Origin: Bacteroidota bacterium
GTDB taxonomy: Bacteria > Bacteroidota > Bacteroidia > UKL13-3
Direction of reading: 5' to 3'
Length of the DNA: 64,000 bases
Assembly (NCBI GenBank): GCA_013298895.1
Contig: JAAFJM010000003.1
Location: 1-64,000 of the forward strand
A program made the translations under genes and the position numbers. The notes beneath the pieces were generated by a model. That model saw only the letters and a program-made list of their open reading frames with translations, ran no database searches and was not told where the DNA came from. Below, one piece after another: positions 26,601-35,727 of this stretch. Position 1 is the first letter of the stretch; each line of letters starts with the position of its first letter.

Positions 26601-26691
26601 GTTTTTATTTATTTTGGAGCAATAATAATCAATACAATTATTGTTTAAACATTTTGAGCATAATATTGTAGAAATAAAACAAACCCATTTT

Positions 26692-27345
26692 ATGAAAAAG
26701 CAAGAACGATTTGAGCAAATTATAAACTATTTTAAAACCAATCAGCCAATTGCAGCAACAGAATTGCATTATGAAAATCCTTTTCAACTTTTAATTGCAG
26801 TTATACTTTCCGCCCAATGCACCGATAAACGGATAAATATGATTACGCCTGCATTGTTTAAAGCTTTTCCAACGCCACAAAAATTAGCCGAAGCTGAGTT
26901 TGATGAAGTTTTTCACTATATAAAATCAGTTAGTTACCCAAGTAATAAAAGCAAACACTTAATTGGAATGGCCCAAATGCTAGTAAATGATTTTAACGGA
27001 AAAGTTCCCGAAACAACCGAAACGCTTACAAAACTGCCTGGTGTTGGCCGTAAAACCGCTAATGTAATTACTTCAGTGGTTTATAACCAACCAAGCATGG
27101 CTGTTGATACACACGTTTTTAGAGTGAGTAATCGCTTGGGTTTAACAACCAATTCAAAAACACCACTTCAAACCGAAAAAGAGCTAATTAAATATATACC
27201 AGAAGAATATGTGGCTGTGGCTCACCATTGGTTAATTTTGCATGGAAGATACACTTGCACCGCAAGATCGCCAAAATGCGATGAGTGTAAACTGACTCAG
27301 TTTTGCAAATCTTATCCTAAATGGCAAAAAGGGTTGTTCATTTAA
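26692..27345 (+). CDS. nth: endonuclease III
   Basis: A bifunctional DNA glycosylase/AP lyase that removes oxidised pyrimidines. 217 residues from the ATG at 26692; an in-frame TTG 51 bp upstream is rejected as unlike the family. The helix-hairpin-helix LPGVGRKTANVI carries the catalytic Lys121. Asp139 lies in AVDTHVFRV. The C-terminal [4Fe-4S] cluster cysteines (189, 196, 199, 205) have the exact C-x6-C-x2-C-x5-C spacing. Monocistronic. Confidence 0.96.
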   Translation: MKKQERFEQIINYFKTNQPIAATELHYENPFQLLIAVILSAQCTDKRINMITPALFKAFPTPQKLAEAEFDEVFHYIKSVSYPSNKSKHLIGMAQMLVNDFNGKVPETTETLTKLPGVGRKTANVITSVVYNQPSMAVDTHVFRVSNRLGLTTNSKTPLQTEKELIKYIPEEYVAVAHHWLILHGRYTCTARSPKCDECKLTQFCKSYPKWQKGLFI

Positions 27346-27424
27346 ACTTTGGACTTTTAATAACAAATTTATTTGAATTTACTTATAAAACATTAGATTG
27401 CGACAAATATTTTTTTAAGATAAA

Positions 27425-28621
27425 ATGAAGAAAATAATACCATTTGTACTTTATATTTTTGTGTGGCAAAGTGCTTTTGCTCAAAAACAACTTGCTTCTC
27501 ATCAGTTAATTTTACCAGGACACACTAATGATGTTAATGCATTGGCTGTTTCTTTTAAATTTAATTTATTAGCATCTGCAGGTTGGGATAATACCATCAA
27601 TATTTACAATTGCAATGACACTACATTTAAACTAATTAAATCTATAAATGATGCACATAGAGCACCAATAAATGCTTTAAAATTTAATAAACAAGGGAAT
27701 CTACTAGCCAGTGCTTCAAACGATTTTGTAGTAAATGTATTTGACAGTACTTTCAAAAAAACAAAAATGTTAATTGCTAATGATGGCCATGTTTCCAATA
27801 TTAATTCAATTATGTTTGATAATAGTGGTAAAGTAGTTTTTAGTGGCGATGATGATGGTAAAATTATTATTTGGAGTTTAGAAACACAGAAAAAATTAAG
27901 AGAGTTGAATACTGGCAGTGCTGTAAATGCAATGGTTATGAGTAATGATCCAAGAACAGTATTTGTTGCAGGAAGAGAGCCAATTATTAAGGTTATAAAT
28001 GTTGCAAATGGTCAGGTTCAACGTTCATTTGTCGGTCATTCTGATATGATAAATGCCATAGAAATTAGCCCTAATCAACAGTATTTACTAAGTGGAAGTA
28101 ATGATAAAAGTGCTCGAATTTGGGAGGTAAAAACGGGCAAAGAATTAAAAAAACTACCCGTTGATTGTTGGAAAGTAACAGCTGTAGCTTTTAGTTTTGA
28201 TAGTAAATATTGTGCAACAGGATGCAATGATGGGAGTATAAAAATTTGGGAAGTGGAAACGGGTAGATTAATTGAGAATATTGCAAGTCAAAATTATAAT
28301 ACTAGGGATTTAGTTTTCTTAAAAAAATACAGTCAAATTGCAGCAGCACCTATGTTAAAAGGTTCAGTTGATTTTGGTGTAAGAATATATCCTACAGACT
28401 TAATAGACCCAATTACAATGGGTTTAAATGATGCCAGTAAATTTCGAATCAATAAATTTCAAAATGCAATTGACAGTGTTATGAAAATTAGGACTTTGAC
28501 TAAGCAAGATAGTTTTAAATTTCAAATAAAGGCTTTCAAATCAAGTGTAAAAAATACAAACATTAACAATTCTAAAATTGATACAGTTAAAATTTACAAA
28601 ACACCATCGTTAAAAAAGTAA
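27425..28621 (+). CDS. exported WD40 repeat protein
   Basis: A 398-residue protein with a signal peptide (MKKIIPFVLYIFVWQSAFAQ), so it is probably periplasmic. Six to seven WD40-type blades follow, for example GHTNDVNALAVSF, SAGWDNTINIYN, GHSDMINAIEISP, GSNDKSARIWEV and GCNDGSIKIWEVETG. The C-terminal 70 residues are Lys-rich and not propeller-like. No enzymatic domain is seen; a protein-binding scaffold is likely. The upp gene starts 22 bp downstream, so the pair may be co-transcribed. Confidence 0.9.
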   Translation: MKKIIPFVLYIFVWQSAFAQKQLASHQLILPGHTNDVNALAVSFKFNLLASAGWDNTINIYNCNDTTFKLIKSINDAHRAPINALKFNKQGNLLASASNDFVVNVFDSTFKKTKMLIANDGHVSNINSIMFDNSGKVVFSGDDDGKIIIWSLETQKKLRELNTGSAVNAMVMSNDPRTVFVAGREPIIKVINVANGQVQRSFVGHSDMINAIEISPNQQYLLSGSNDKSARIWEVKTGKELKKLPVDCWKVTAVAFSFDSKYCATGCNDGSIKIWEVETGRLIENIASQNYNTRDLVFLKKYSQIAAAPMLKGSVDFGVRIYPTDLIDPITMGLNDASKFRINKFQNAIDSVMKIRTLTKQDSFKFQIKAFKSSVKNTNINNSKIDTVKIYKTPSLKK

Positions 28622-28643
28622 ACTAACTTAATTACCTCTATTT

Positions 28644-29288
28644 ATGTTAATCAATCTTTCTGAAAACAACTCCATTGTTCAGCATTTTTTAGCTCAAATT
28701 AGAGATAAAGAAGTACAAAAAGATGCGCTTCGGTTCAGAAAAAATTTATTCAGAATAGCACAAATATTGGCTTACGAGGTAAGTAAGCAATTAAACTACG
28801 AAACCAAAACTGTTACTACTCCTTTGGCAAACACAGAGGTGAATGTAATTAATAATCAACCTATAGTTTGCAGCATTTTACGCGCTGGGTTAATTATGCA
28901 CGAAGGTTTTCTAGATTTTTTTGATCAATCAGACTCTGCATTTGTATCAGCTTATAGAAAGCATAGCGCACCTGGAGAATTTGAAATTGTAGTTGAATAC
29001 ATGGCTTCACCTAATTTGCAAGATAAAACTGTTATACTTATAGACCCAATGTTAGCTACAGGCAGAAGTATGTATTTGGCTTATCAGGCCATTTGTAAAC
29101 ATGGGGTTCCTGCTAAGGTTATTATTGCAAGTCTTATAGCAAGTGAGCAAGGTTTGGTTTATGTAAACCGTTTTATGCCCAAAGCTAGTGTGATAACGGC
29201 TGCAATTGATAAGTATTTAAACGAACATAGTTATATAGTTCCAGGTTTAGGTGATGCTGGTGATTTAGCATATGGTATAAAAATATAA
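28644..29288 (+). CDS. upp: uracil phosphoribosyltransferase
   Basis: Converts uracil and PRPP to UMP in pyrimidine salvage. 214 residues, the standard length. The PRPP-binding loop is VILIDPMLATGRSM. Other family blocks are VCSILRAGLIMHEGFLDFF and the uracil-binding end YIVPGLGDAGDLAYG. Cytoplasmic. Lies close behind the WD40 gene. Confidence 0.95.
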   Translation: MLINLSENNSIVQHFLAQIRDKEVQKDALRFRKNLFRIAQILAYEVSKQLNYETKTVTTPLANTEVNVINNQPIVCSILRAGLIMHEGFLDFFDQSDSAFVSAYRKHSAPGEFEIVVEYMASPNLQDKTVILIDPMLATGRSMYLAYQAICKHGVPAKVIIASLIASEQGLVYVNRFMPKASVITAAIDKYLNEHSYIVPGLGDAGDLAYGIKI

Positions 29289-29543
29289 ATATTTACTACT
29301 AATAGAAAGTTAAATTGTTCAATGAGAATAAATATTATTCACAAAATTGCTACATAAAATGTTAAATTAAATAGCATTGAATATCAATGTATTACATCAT
29401 AAATATTTAAAAAAAAACAATATATAAAAACAAAATTCATCCGCAAAACGAGCTTAAGTAATTACTGAAATAGATAAAAATTTATTTTTTTAATAAAAAC
29501 TGCTTTATTTGCACCCACATCTAAAAATTTAAACAATACAAAA

Positions 29544-29783
29544 ATGTCAGAAATTAAAGGAAAAGTAAAAACCATCATCATGGACAAACTTGGTGTTGAA
29601 GAAGCTGAAATTACAGACGAAGCAAGTTTTACAAACGATTTAGGCGCAGATTCATTAGATACTGTAGAGCTTATTATGGAATTTGAAAAAGAATTTAATA
29701 TTGCAATTCCTGATGATCAAGCTGAAAAAATTGGTACAGTTGGACAAGCTGTAAGTTACATTGAACAAAATGTAAAAGCATAA
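29544..29783 (+). CDS. acpP: acyl carrier protein
   Basis: A 79-residue acidic four-helix carrier of fatty-acyl intermediates. The phosphopantetheine site is Ser37 in [13 protein letters not shown]. First gene of the acpP-fabF-rnc group, 55 bp before fabF. The 255-bp AT-rich gap upstream ends in TTTATTTGC about 30 nt before the ATG, a near match to the -7 box. It presumably holds a strong promoter. Confidence 0.98.
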   Translation: MSEIKGKVKTIIMDKLGVEEAEITDEASFTNDLGADSLDTVELIMEFEKEFNIAIPDDQAEKIGTVGQAVSYIEQNVKA

Positions 29784-29838
29784 TCAGCTAATTTTTACAA
29801 AAAAAATTAAAACAAACATCTCCCAAAACTAATCTTAC

Positions 29839-31092
29839 ATGCATAAACGCAGAGTAGTAATTACTGGCCTTGGAGCTATAACTCCAATAGGTAACAGTTT
29901 GCAGGAGTATTGGAATGGATTATCAAATGGGGTGAGTGGCAGCGCGCCAATTACCCAATTTGATACCACCCATTTCAAAACAAAATTTGCTTGCGAAGTA
30001 AAAAACTTTGATCCCAACCAGTTTCTTGATAAAAAAGATGCTAGGAGAATGGACAGATTTACCCAATTTGCTATGGTAACTTCTGATGAGGCCGTGAAAG
30101 ACAGCGGACTTAATTTGGAAACTGTTAACAAAGATAGAGTTGGAGTAATTTGGGCTTCTGGAATTGGTGGATTAAAAACTTTCCTAGACGAAGTTACTTC
30201 GTTTGCCAAAGGCGATGGAACCCCTCGCTTTAGCCCTTTCTTCATTCCGATGATGATTGCTGATATAGCAGCGGGCTTAATTTCAATAAAATACGGATTT
30301 AGAGGTCCAAACTTTGCAGTTGTTTCTGCATGTGCTTCAAGTACCAATGCTATTGGAGATGCATTTATGTATATCCAATCAAATAGAGCCGATATGGTTT
30401 TAACTGGTGGTTCTGAGGCTGTAGTAAACGAAGCGGCAATGGGTGGCTTTAACTCTATGAAAGCACTTTCCGAAAGAAATGATAGTCCAGAAACTGCCTC
30501 ACGTCCATTCGATTTAGAGCGGGACGGTTTTGTGTTAGGTGAAGGTGCTGGTGCATTAATGCTTGAAGAATTAGAGCATGCCAAAGCTCGTGGTGCTAAA
30601 ATTTATGGCGAAATAGTAGGTTATGGAGCAACTGCCGATGCTTATCACATGACAGCCCCTCATCCAGAAGGAATTGGCGCTGCTAATGTTATGAAAGCTG
30701 CATTATTAGACGCAGGTATGCAACCAACCGAAATTGATTACGTGAATGTACACGGAACATCTACTCCACTTGGTGATCCGCAAGAAATAAAAGCTATTCA
30801 AACTGTTTTTGGTGAACATGCTTTCAATATTAATATTAGTTCTACTAAGTCAATGACAGGTCATTTACTTGGGGGTGCTGGTGCTATTGAGGCAATTGCC
30901 AGTTTGTTAGCTATTAATAAAGGTATCATTCCTCCAACTATCAATCACTTTAATGATGATCCTGCATTTGACACAAAATTAAATTTAACTTTTAATAAAG
31001 CCCAACACCGTGAGGTAAAAGCAGTTTTAAGTAATACATTTGGTTTTGGTGGCCACAATGCTTCGATTATAATAAAGAAATTTGAGGAATAA
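29839..31092 (+). CDS. fabF: 3-oxoacyl-ACP synthase II
   Basis: Condenses malonyl-ACP with acyl-ACP in fatty acid elongation. 417 residues. The catalytic triad is Cys165 (VVSACASSTNA), His305 (VNVHGTSTPLGD) and His342 (SMTGHLLGGAGA), all intact, with the C-terminal GFGGHNASI block. Follows acpP in the standard order and abuts or overlaps rnc. Confidence 0.97.
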   Translation: MHKRRVVITGLGAITPIGNSLQEYWNGLSNGVSGSAPITQFDTTHFKTKFACEVKNFDPNQFLDKKDARRMDRFTQFAMVTSDEAVKDSGLNLETVNKDRVGVIWASGIGGLKTFLDEVTSFAKGDGTPRFSPFFIPMMIADIAAGLISIKYGFRGPNFAVVSACASSTNAIGDAFMYIQSNRADMVLTGGSEAVVNEAAMGGFNSMKALSERNDSPETASRPFDLERDGFVLGEGAGALMLEELEHAKARGAKIYGEIVGYGATADAYHMTAPHPEGIGAANVMKAALLDAGMQPTEIDYVNVHGTSTPLGDPQEIKAIQTVFGEHAFNINISSTKSMTGHLLGGAGAIEAIASLLAINKGIIPPTINHFNDDPAFDTKLNLTFNKAQHREVKAVLSNTFGFGGHNASIIIKKFEE

Positions 31093-32095
31093 TTTGATTA
31101 CCTTTTTTTCTAATTTTAAATACTATTTTTCTAAGGATCGTGTTTTATTTATACGGATAAAACAGATTACAGGTATTGCACCTTTAAACTTAAGTTGCTA
31201 TAAGCAGTCGTTAAGACATCATTCTATTGCTAGTAAAATTCATAATAGCGGAAGTAAAGATAGCAATGAAAGACTAGAATTTTTGGGCGATGCAGTTTTA
31301 AACTCAGTGATAGCTGAATATTTATTTAAAAAATATCCATACAAAGACGAGGGTTTTTTAACTGAATTGCGGTCAAAAATTGTGAGTCGTGTTAGTTTAA
31401 ACGATTTGGCTCTTAAAATTGGTTTGAGCGAATTGGTTGAATACGATAGAAAAAGCATGCAAAACATCAATGTTAGAAATAGCATTTTTGGCAATGCCTT
31501 AGAAGCGTTTATTGGTGCAATATTCCTAGACAAAGGATTTAAAAAATCAAAATACTTTATCATTGAAAAGTTGCTTCGTTTGCACATTGATGTAGATAAA
31601 TTACAACAAACTGAAAAAAACTTTAAAGGCAGGCTAATTGAATACACTCAAAAGTCGGGTATGAACCTTGATTTTAAACTGGATGAGTTAGCTCATGGAA
31701 AACAAAAAATATTCAAAGTTTCAGTAATTGTAAATAAAAAAGTGTTTGGCGAAGCCGAACATACCAATAAAAAACAAGCTGAACAGCAAGCTTCAGAAAA
31801 AGCACTTGAATTGCTCAAAAATACACCTAAAGACTTTTTTATCAATCAAGAAAAAATTGAAAATAGGCAAGAAGAGGTTTTAGTAGATGTGGCAATTGAA
31901 GAAATTCCAACTGAAACTATTAATGAAAGTAATGATAATCTGATAAATGAAGATTTGGAAAATAGTTTATCTGAAGAAACAGAATCCGAAGATTTACTTG
32001 CTGAAACTGAAGTGAACATAGAAATAGATGCGGAGAGCATTCATTTAAACAAGGTTTTAGATAACGAAACGGAAGAGGTTAAAACCGATAATTAA
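31082..32095 (+). CDS. rnc: ribonuclease III with an acidic C-terminal extension
   Basis: Cleaves double-stranded RNA in rRNA and mRNA processing. The RNase III signature RLEFLGDAVLNSVIAEYLF, the second acidic block GNALEAFIGAIFLDKGF and a dsRNA-binding domain (about 165-245) are complete. The start is uncertain: TTG at 31082 overlaps fabF by 11 bp, while TTG at 31094 begins 1 bp after the fabF stop and is equally plausible. After the dsRBD, about 80 further residues are strongly acidic and low in complexity, rich in Glu, Asp and Asn, which is longer than the usual enzyme of about 230-250 residues. Confidence 0.94.
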   Translation: MRNNLITFFSNFKYYFSKDRVLFIRIKQITGIAPLNLSCYKQSLRHHSIASKIHNSGSKDSNERLEFLGDAVLNSVIAEYLFKKYPYKDEGFLTELRSKIVSRVSLNDLALKIGLSELVEYDRKSMQNINVRNSIFGNALEAFIGAIFLDKGFKKSKYFIIEKLLRLHIDVDKLQQTEKNFKGRLIEYTQKSGMNLDFKLDELAHGKQKIFKVSVIVNKKVFGEAEHTNKKQAEQQASEKALELLKNTPKDFFINQEKIENRQEEVLVDVAIEEIPTETINESNDNLINEDLENSLSEETESEDLLAETEVNIEIDAESIHLNKVLDNETEEVKTDN

Positions 32096-32106
32096 TTAAA
32101 ATACTC

Positions 32107-32640
32107 ATGAACGAAAGTTTTGCATTTTTCCTAGATTTTTTAAAATATTTATTACCTGCTTTGGTAATTTTTTTAGTGGTTTACTATCAGCAAAAAGCAT
32201 TTTTTGATGATAAGTACCAAAAGAGAATGATTGACTTAAGAAAAGAACAAGAAAAGACTTTGTTACCATTAAAATTACAGGCTTATGAACGCATGATTTT
32301 GTTTATTGAGCGTATTAGTCCTGAAAGTTTGGTTATTCGAATTCATCAGCCTGGTATCAGTGCATCGCAATTAAAAATGGATTTAATAGCAAGTATAAAC
32401 CAAGAATTTAGTCATAATATTTCACAACAATTATATGTTTCAGCTCAGTGCTGGCAAATGATCAGAGTAGTAAAAGAAGAAATGATTAATTTGATTAATA
32501 CTTCTTATGCCAACTTAGGGCCTAACTGTGTTGGTATAGATCTTAGTAAAGCCATTTTTGAAGAAATTATAAGTTTAAACGATACACCTACTCACAAAGC
32601 ATTGGTTTTTGTGAAACAAGAATTTGATTTAATGTTCTAA
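32107..32640 (+). CDS. membrane-anchored protein of unknown function (DUF7935-like)
   Basis: A 177-residue protein with one N-terminal membrane helix (about residues 8-27, YLLPALVIFLVVYY) followed by a helical cytoplasmic part (KEQEKTLLPLKLQAYERMILFIER at about 50-73). It looks like a conserved hypothetical family common in this phylum; no enzymatic motif is visible. Starts 11 bp after rnc, so it is probably in the same transcript. Confidence 0.8.
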   Translation: MNESFAFFLDFLKYLLPALVIFLVVYYQQKAFFDDKYQKRMIDLRKEQEKTLLPLKLQAYERMILFIERISPESLVIRIHQPGISASQLKMDLIASINQEFSHNISQQLYVSAQCWQMIRVVKEEMINLINTSYANLGPNCVGIDLSKAIFEEIISLNDTPTHKALVFVKQEFDLMF

Positions 32641-32743
32641 ATAAAAGGATTGTTTGCCTTTTGATATTATTTGTTTATAAACAGTGGTCAAATTCAAAAC
32701 TTAAAATGGTATCATTGTGCTTTCTTAATTTTACAATAAACAT

Positions 32744-33694
32744 ATGAAAGCTATAATTGCAACAAACTTCTTTTTTCCTAAACAAAAAAACTTTTACAGA
32801 GGTAAAGTTCGAGATGTTTATAATATAAATGATGATGTTTTGGTAATGGTTGCCACTGATAGAATTTCTGCATTTGATGTGGTAATGACAAAGGCAATTC
32901 CCTATAAAGGACAAGTACTTAATCAAACTGCGGCATTCTTTTTTGATTTAACAAAACACATAGTTCCTAATTGGATAATTTCATCGCCACACACTAATGT
33001 AACCATTGGACATAGATGTGTTCCATACCAAGTTGAAATTGTAATTAGAGGGTATTTAACAGGTCATGCTTGGCGCGAATATAAAAGTGGAAAACGCACT
33101 ATTTGTGGTGTTTCAATGCCTGAAGGAATGCGCGAAAATGATAAGTTTCCTGAACCAATTATAACCCCAACAATAAAGGCTACTAGCGGTCATGATACAG
33201 ATATTAGCAAAGAGGAAATTATTGCTCAAGGTTTAGTGAGTGCTGAAGATTTTGCTCAAATTGAAAAATATACCCGCGAATTATATGCCTTTGGAACTGA
33301 GTTTGCTTTAAAACAAGGTTTAATTTTGGTAGATACTAAATACGAGTTTGGTAATAAAGATGGTGTAATTATGTTAATGGATGAAGTGCATACCCCTGAT
33401 TCATCACGTTATTTTTATGCAGATACTTACCAAGAAATTCAAGCTAAAGACCAGCAACAGCGCCAATTATCGAAAGAGTTTGTGCGTCAATGGTTAATTA
33501 GCCAAGGTTTTCAAGGGCAGGAGGGAGCTACAGCACCAACATTCCCTGATGATTTAATTGATAGCATTACCAATCGCTATGTTGAGTTGTATCAAAGTAT
33601 TACCGGCTTAGAGTTTATTAAAAATGGTTACGATAATTTTGAAGATAAAATGGAAAAAGCAATTTTATCAGAATTAGAAAAACTAACAATGTAA
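32744..33694 (+). CDS. purC: phosphoribosylaminoimidazole-succinocarboxamide synthase
   Basis: SAICAR synthase: ligates aspartate to CAIR in purine biosynthesis, with ATP. 316 residues, the longer (yeast-like) form of the enzyme. Motifs are YRGKVRDVYNIND, TDRISAFDVVM, the signature VIRGYLTGHAWREYKSG, and LVDTKYEFG. Followed after 1 bp by a small unknown gene, so the two are coupled. Confidence 0.96.
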   Translation: MKAIIATNFFFPKQKNFYRGKVRDVYNINDDVLVMVATDRISAFDVVMTKAIPYKGQVLNQTAAFFFDLTKHIVPNWIISSPHTNVTIGHRCVPYQVEIVIRGYLTGHAWREYKSGKRTICGVSMPEGMRENDKFPEPIITPTIKATSGHDTDISKEEIIAQGLVSAEDFAQIEKYTRELYAFGTEFALKQGLILVDTKYEFGNKDGVIMLMDEVHTPDSSRYFYADTYQEIQAKDQQQRQLSKEFVRQWLISQGFQGQEGATAPTFPDDLIDSITNRYVELYQSITGLEFIKNGYDNFEDKMEKAILSELEKLTM

Positions 33695-33695
33695 T

Positions 33696-34154
33696 ATGTA
33701 TTACAATCCGGAACACCTAAAGTTGCTTAAAAGTGCTGAAGGGAAAATACTTAGCAATGTTTTATACCACTTTTGGGTAAACAAGGCCAACCCGCAAGAT
33801 ATATTTAGTTTTGTAGAGTATATAGAGCTACAGTTCACTGATAATAGTAAGTTGATTCTGCAAAAAGCAGAAGAGATCAGTGAAATGATTCTACCATTAG
33901 CCACATTAGACATTGAGCTTTTAAATCATAACCTACATGTGGAGTTTAAAGGAAGTTTGCAATACCAAACACGCAATGCCAGTAAAACCGATGCTTGGCA
34001 GAATTTAATTAATGATAAAATTGATGACGTGTTAGTAGAGGAAGAGAATGGTCTTTTTATAGCTGAGGCAATAATTATTGGAACTCATAGACATCAAACT
34101 ATAATTAGATTAGAAAATGATGGCCTAGAAGCAGAGGAATATGTTTTAGAATAA
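33696..34154 (+). CDS. conserved-looking protein of unknown function
   Basis: A 152-residue cytoplasmic protein directly behind purC (1 bp). No signal peptide or membrane helix. The sequence has a helical N-terminal half (HLKLLKSAEGKILSNVLYHFW) and a beta-rich acidic C-terminal half ending EEYVLE. I do not recognise a family. Tight spacing with purC argues for co-transcription but not for a purine role. Confidence 0.75.
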   Translation: MYYNPEHLKLLKSAEGKILSNVLYHFWVNKANPQDIFSFVEYIELQFTDNSKLILQKAEEISEMILPLATLDIELLNHNLHVEFKGSLQYQTRNASKTDAWQNLINDKIDDVLVEEENGLFIAEAIIIGTHRHQTIIRLENDGLEAEEYVLE

Positions 34155-34207
34155 TTATTTAATTAATTAGCAACTTTCATTTTATTTTATGTATTTATAT
34201 TTGCCCA

Positions 34208-34612
34208 ATGGAATTAACCTTAACTACACCTGCCATTTTATTTCCTGCCATTAGCTTACTTATGCTTGCTTATACCAATAGGTTTTTGGCATTGGCAAAT
34301 TTAATCAGAAACTTACATGCAAAATTTATTCAAAATGGCGAAAACGAAAAAGTGGTAATAGCACAACTAAAAAACTTACGGTTAAGAATAAAGTTAATAA
34401 AATACATGCAAGGCTTAGGCGTTTTAAGCATATTTCTGTGTGTATTGTGTATGATATTTTTATACGTAAACTACGCATTGGTAGCCCAATTAATTTTTGG
34501 ACTCAGTTTGCTTATATTTTTAGCATCGCTTTCGCTTTCATTAATCGAAATAAATATTTCAACCAATGCACTTGAATTTGAATTGAGCGATATGGAAGAA
34601 AAATACTTTTAA
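34208..34612 (+). CDS. DUF2721 family membrane protein
   Basis: A 134-residue membrane protein of unknown function. The opening LTTPAILFPAISLLMLAYTNRFLALANLIR is the typical first helix and loop of DUF2721 (residues 6-35), and two more hydrophobic segments (about 80-120) complete a three-helix layout. A TATATTTG element at 34196-34203 lies 4 nt before the ATG, which would make the mRNA leaderless. Confidence 0.85.
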   Translation: MELTLTTPAILFPAISLLMLAYTNRFLALANLIRNLHAKFIQNGENEKVVIAQLKNLRLRIKLIKYMQGLGVLSIFLCVLCMIFLYVNYALVAQLIFGLSLLIFLASLSLSLIEINISTNALEFELSDMEEKYF

Positions 34613-34613
34613 T

Positions 34614-35582
34614 TTACTCGTACAAGCCTTTTGATAAATAATTCGTTACATAATCCTTTACAGCCTCTTCAATGGGTGTAAATGGTTTTGCATAGCCAAT
34701 GGCTTTTAATTTATCCATATTGGCTTCGGTAAAGTATTGGTATTTATCTCTAATGTCTTCAGGAATAGGAATGTATTCAATATTTGGTTCTAAATGCAAC
34801 GCACTAAAAATAGCTTTTACCAAATCGTTCCAAGTACGGGCTTTGCCAGTTCCTAAATTATAGATACCCGAATTTTTGCGTGTTTCCATTAAAAATAAAC
34901 ATACATCACAAAGGTCTTTAACATAAATAAAATCGCGCATTTGCTCCCCATCGTTATAATCTGCCCTGTGCGACTTAAATAAATTCACCTTACCATTTTC
35001 CTTAATTTGGTTAAATGCATGGAAAATAACCGATGCCATACGGCCTTTATGGTATTCGTTAGGGCCATACACGTTAAAAAACTTGAGCCCTGCCCAAAAA
35101 TAAGGTTGCTTGGTTTGGCTTACAGCCCATTTGTCAAAATCATTTTTCGATTTACCATATAAATTCAATGGATTTAAGGTGTTTAATTTGGTTACATCAT
35201 CATCATAACCATTTTCGCCCTCACCATAAGTGGCAGCACTTGATGCGTAAACCATTCCTATTCCTTCGCTCACGCAAATATCCCATAGTGATTTACTGAA
35301 ATCGTAATTTAGTTCTTTAAAAATAGCTGCATCGGTTTCGGTAGTATCAGTACGTGCGCCAATATGAAATACAAACTGAACTTGATTGGCATTTTGCGCA
35401 AACCAAGCAAAAAAGTCTTTTCTGTTTACTTTTGCCGAATATTTTTTACCTATTAAATTGGCAGCACGGTTTGGCCAAGAATCAAAGTCGTCAACTAAAA
35501 TTAAATCATTATAATTATGTTGGTTTAATTTGGCTACCAAACATGAACCTATAAACCCTTCAGCACCTGTAATTACTATCAT
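34614..35582 (-). CDS. hldD: ADP-L-glycero-D-manno-heptose 6-epimerase
   Basis: Epimerises ADP-D-heptose to the L-form used in the lipopolysaccharide inner core. 322 residues. The NADP-binding TGAEGFIG (5-12), the family hallmark HIGARTDTTETD (73-84), SSAATYG, and the catalytic Tyr142/Lys146 (LYGKSK) are all present. Convergent with the DUF2721 gene (1 bp gap). Together with kdnAB elsewhere in the window it points to a structured LPS core. Confidence 0.95.
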   Translation of the reverse strand: MIVITGAEGFIGSCLVAKLNQHNYNDLILVDDFDSWPNRAANLIGKKYSAKVNRKDFFAWFAQNANQVQFVFHIGARTDTTETDAAIFKELNYDFSKSLWDICVSEGIGMVYASSAATYGEGENGYDDDVTKLNTLNPLNLYGKSKNDFDKWAVSQTKQPYFWAGLKFFNVYGPNEYHKGRMASVIFHAFNQIKENGKVNLFKSHRADYNDGEQMRDFIYVKDLCDVCLFLMETRKNSGIYNLGTGKARTWNDLVKAIFSALHLEPNIEYIPIPEDIRDKYQYFTEANMDKLKAIGYAKPFTPIEEAVKDYVTNYLSKGLYE

Positions 35583-35727
35583 TTATTGTTTTGTAAAAAT
35601 ACTTTTGTTTTAACTAAATAAAAGTATTTGCGTATTAACATTCTAAAAAATTTATGGCAAATAACTTTATTGAATTGATAAATTCAAATCAAATGTTTTT
35701 ATTGTGCCACTGCAAATATATAACTAG

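Noticed and set aside
29835-30584. A 249-codon open frame on the minus strand opposite fabF.
   Set aside because: It lies wholly inside a well-supported fabF gene and its predicted protein is rich in Ser/Pro/Lys without domain features; it is a shadow of the coding strand.
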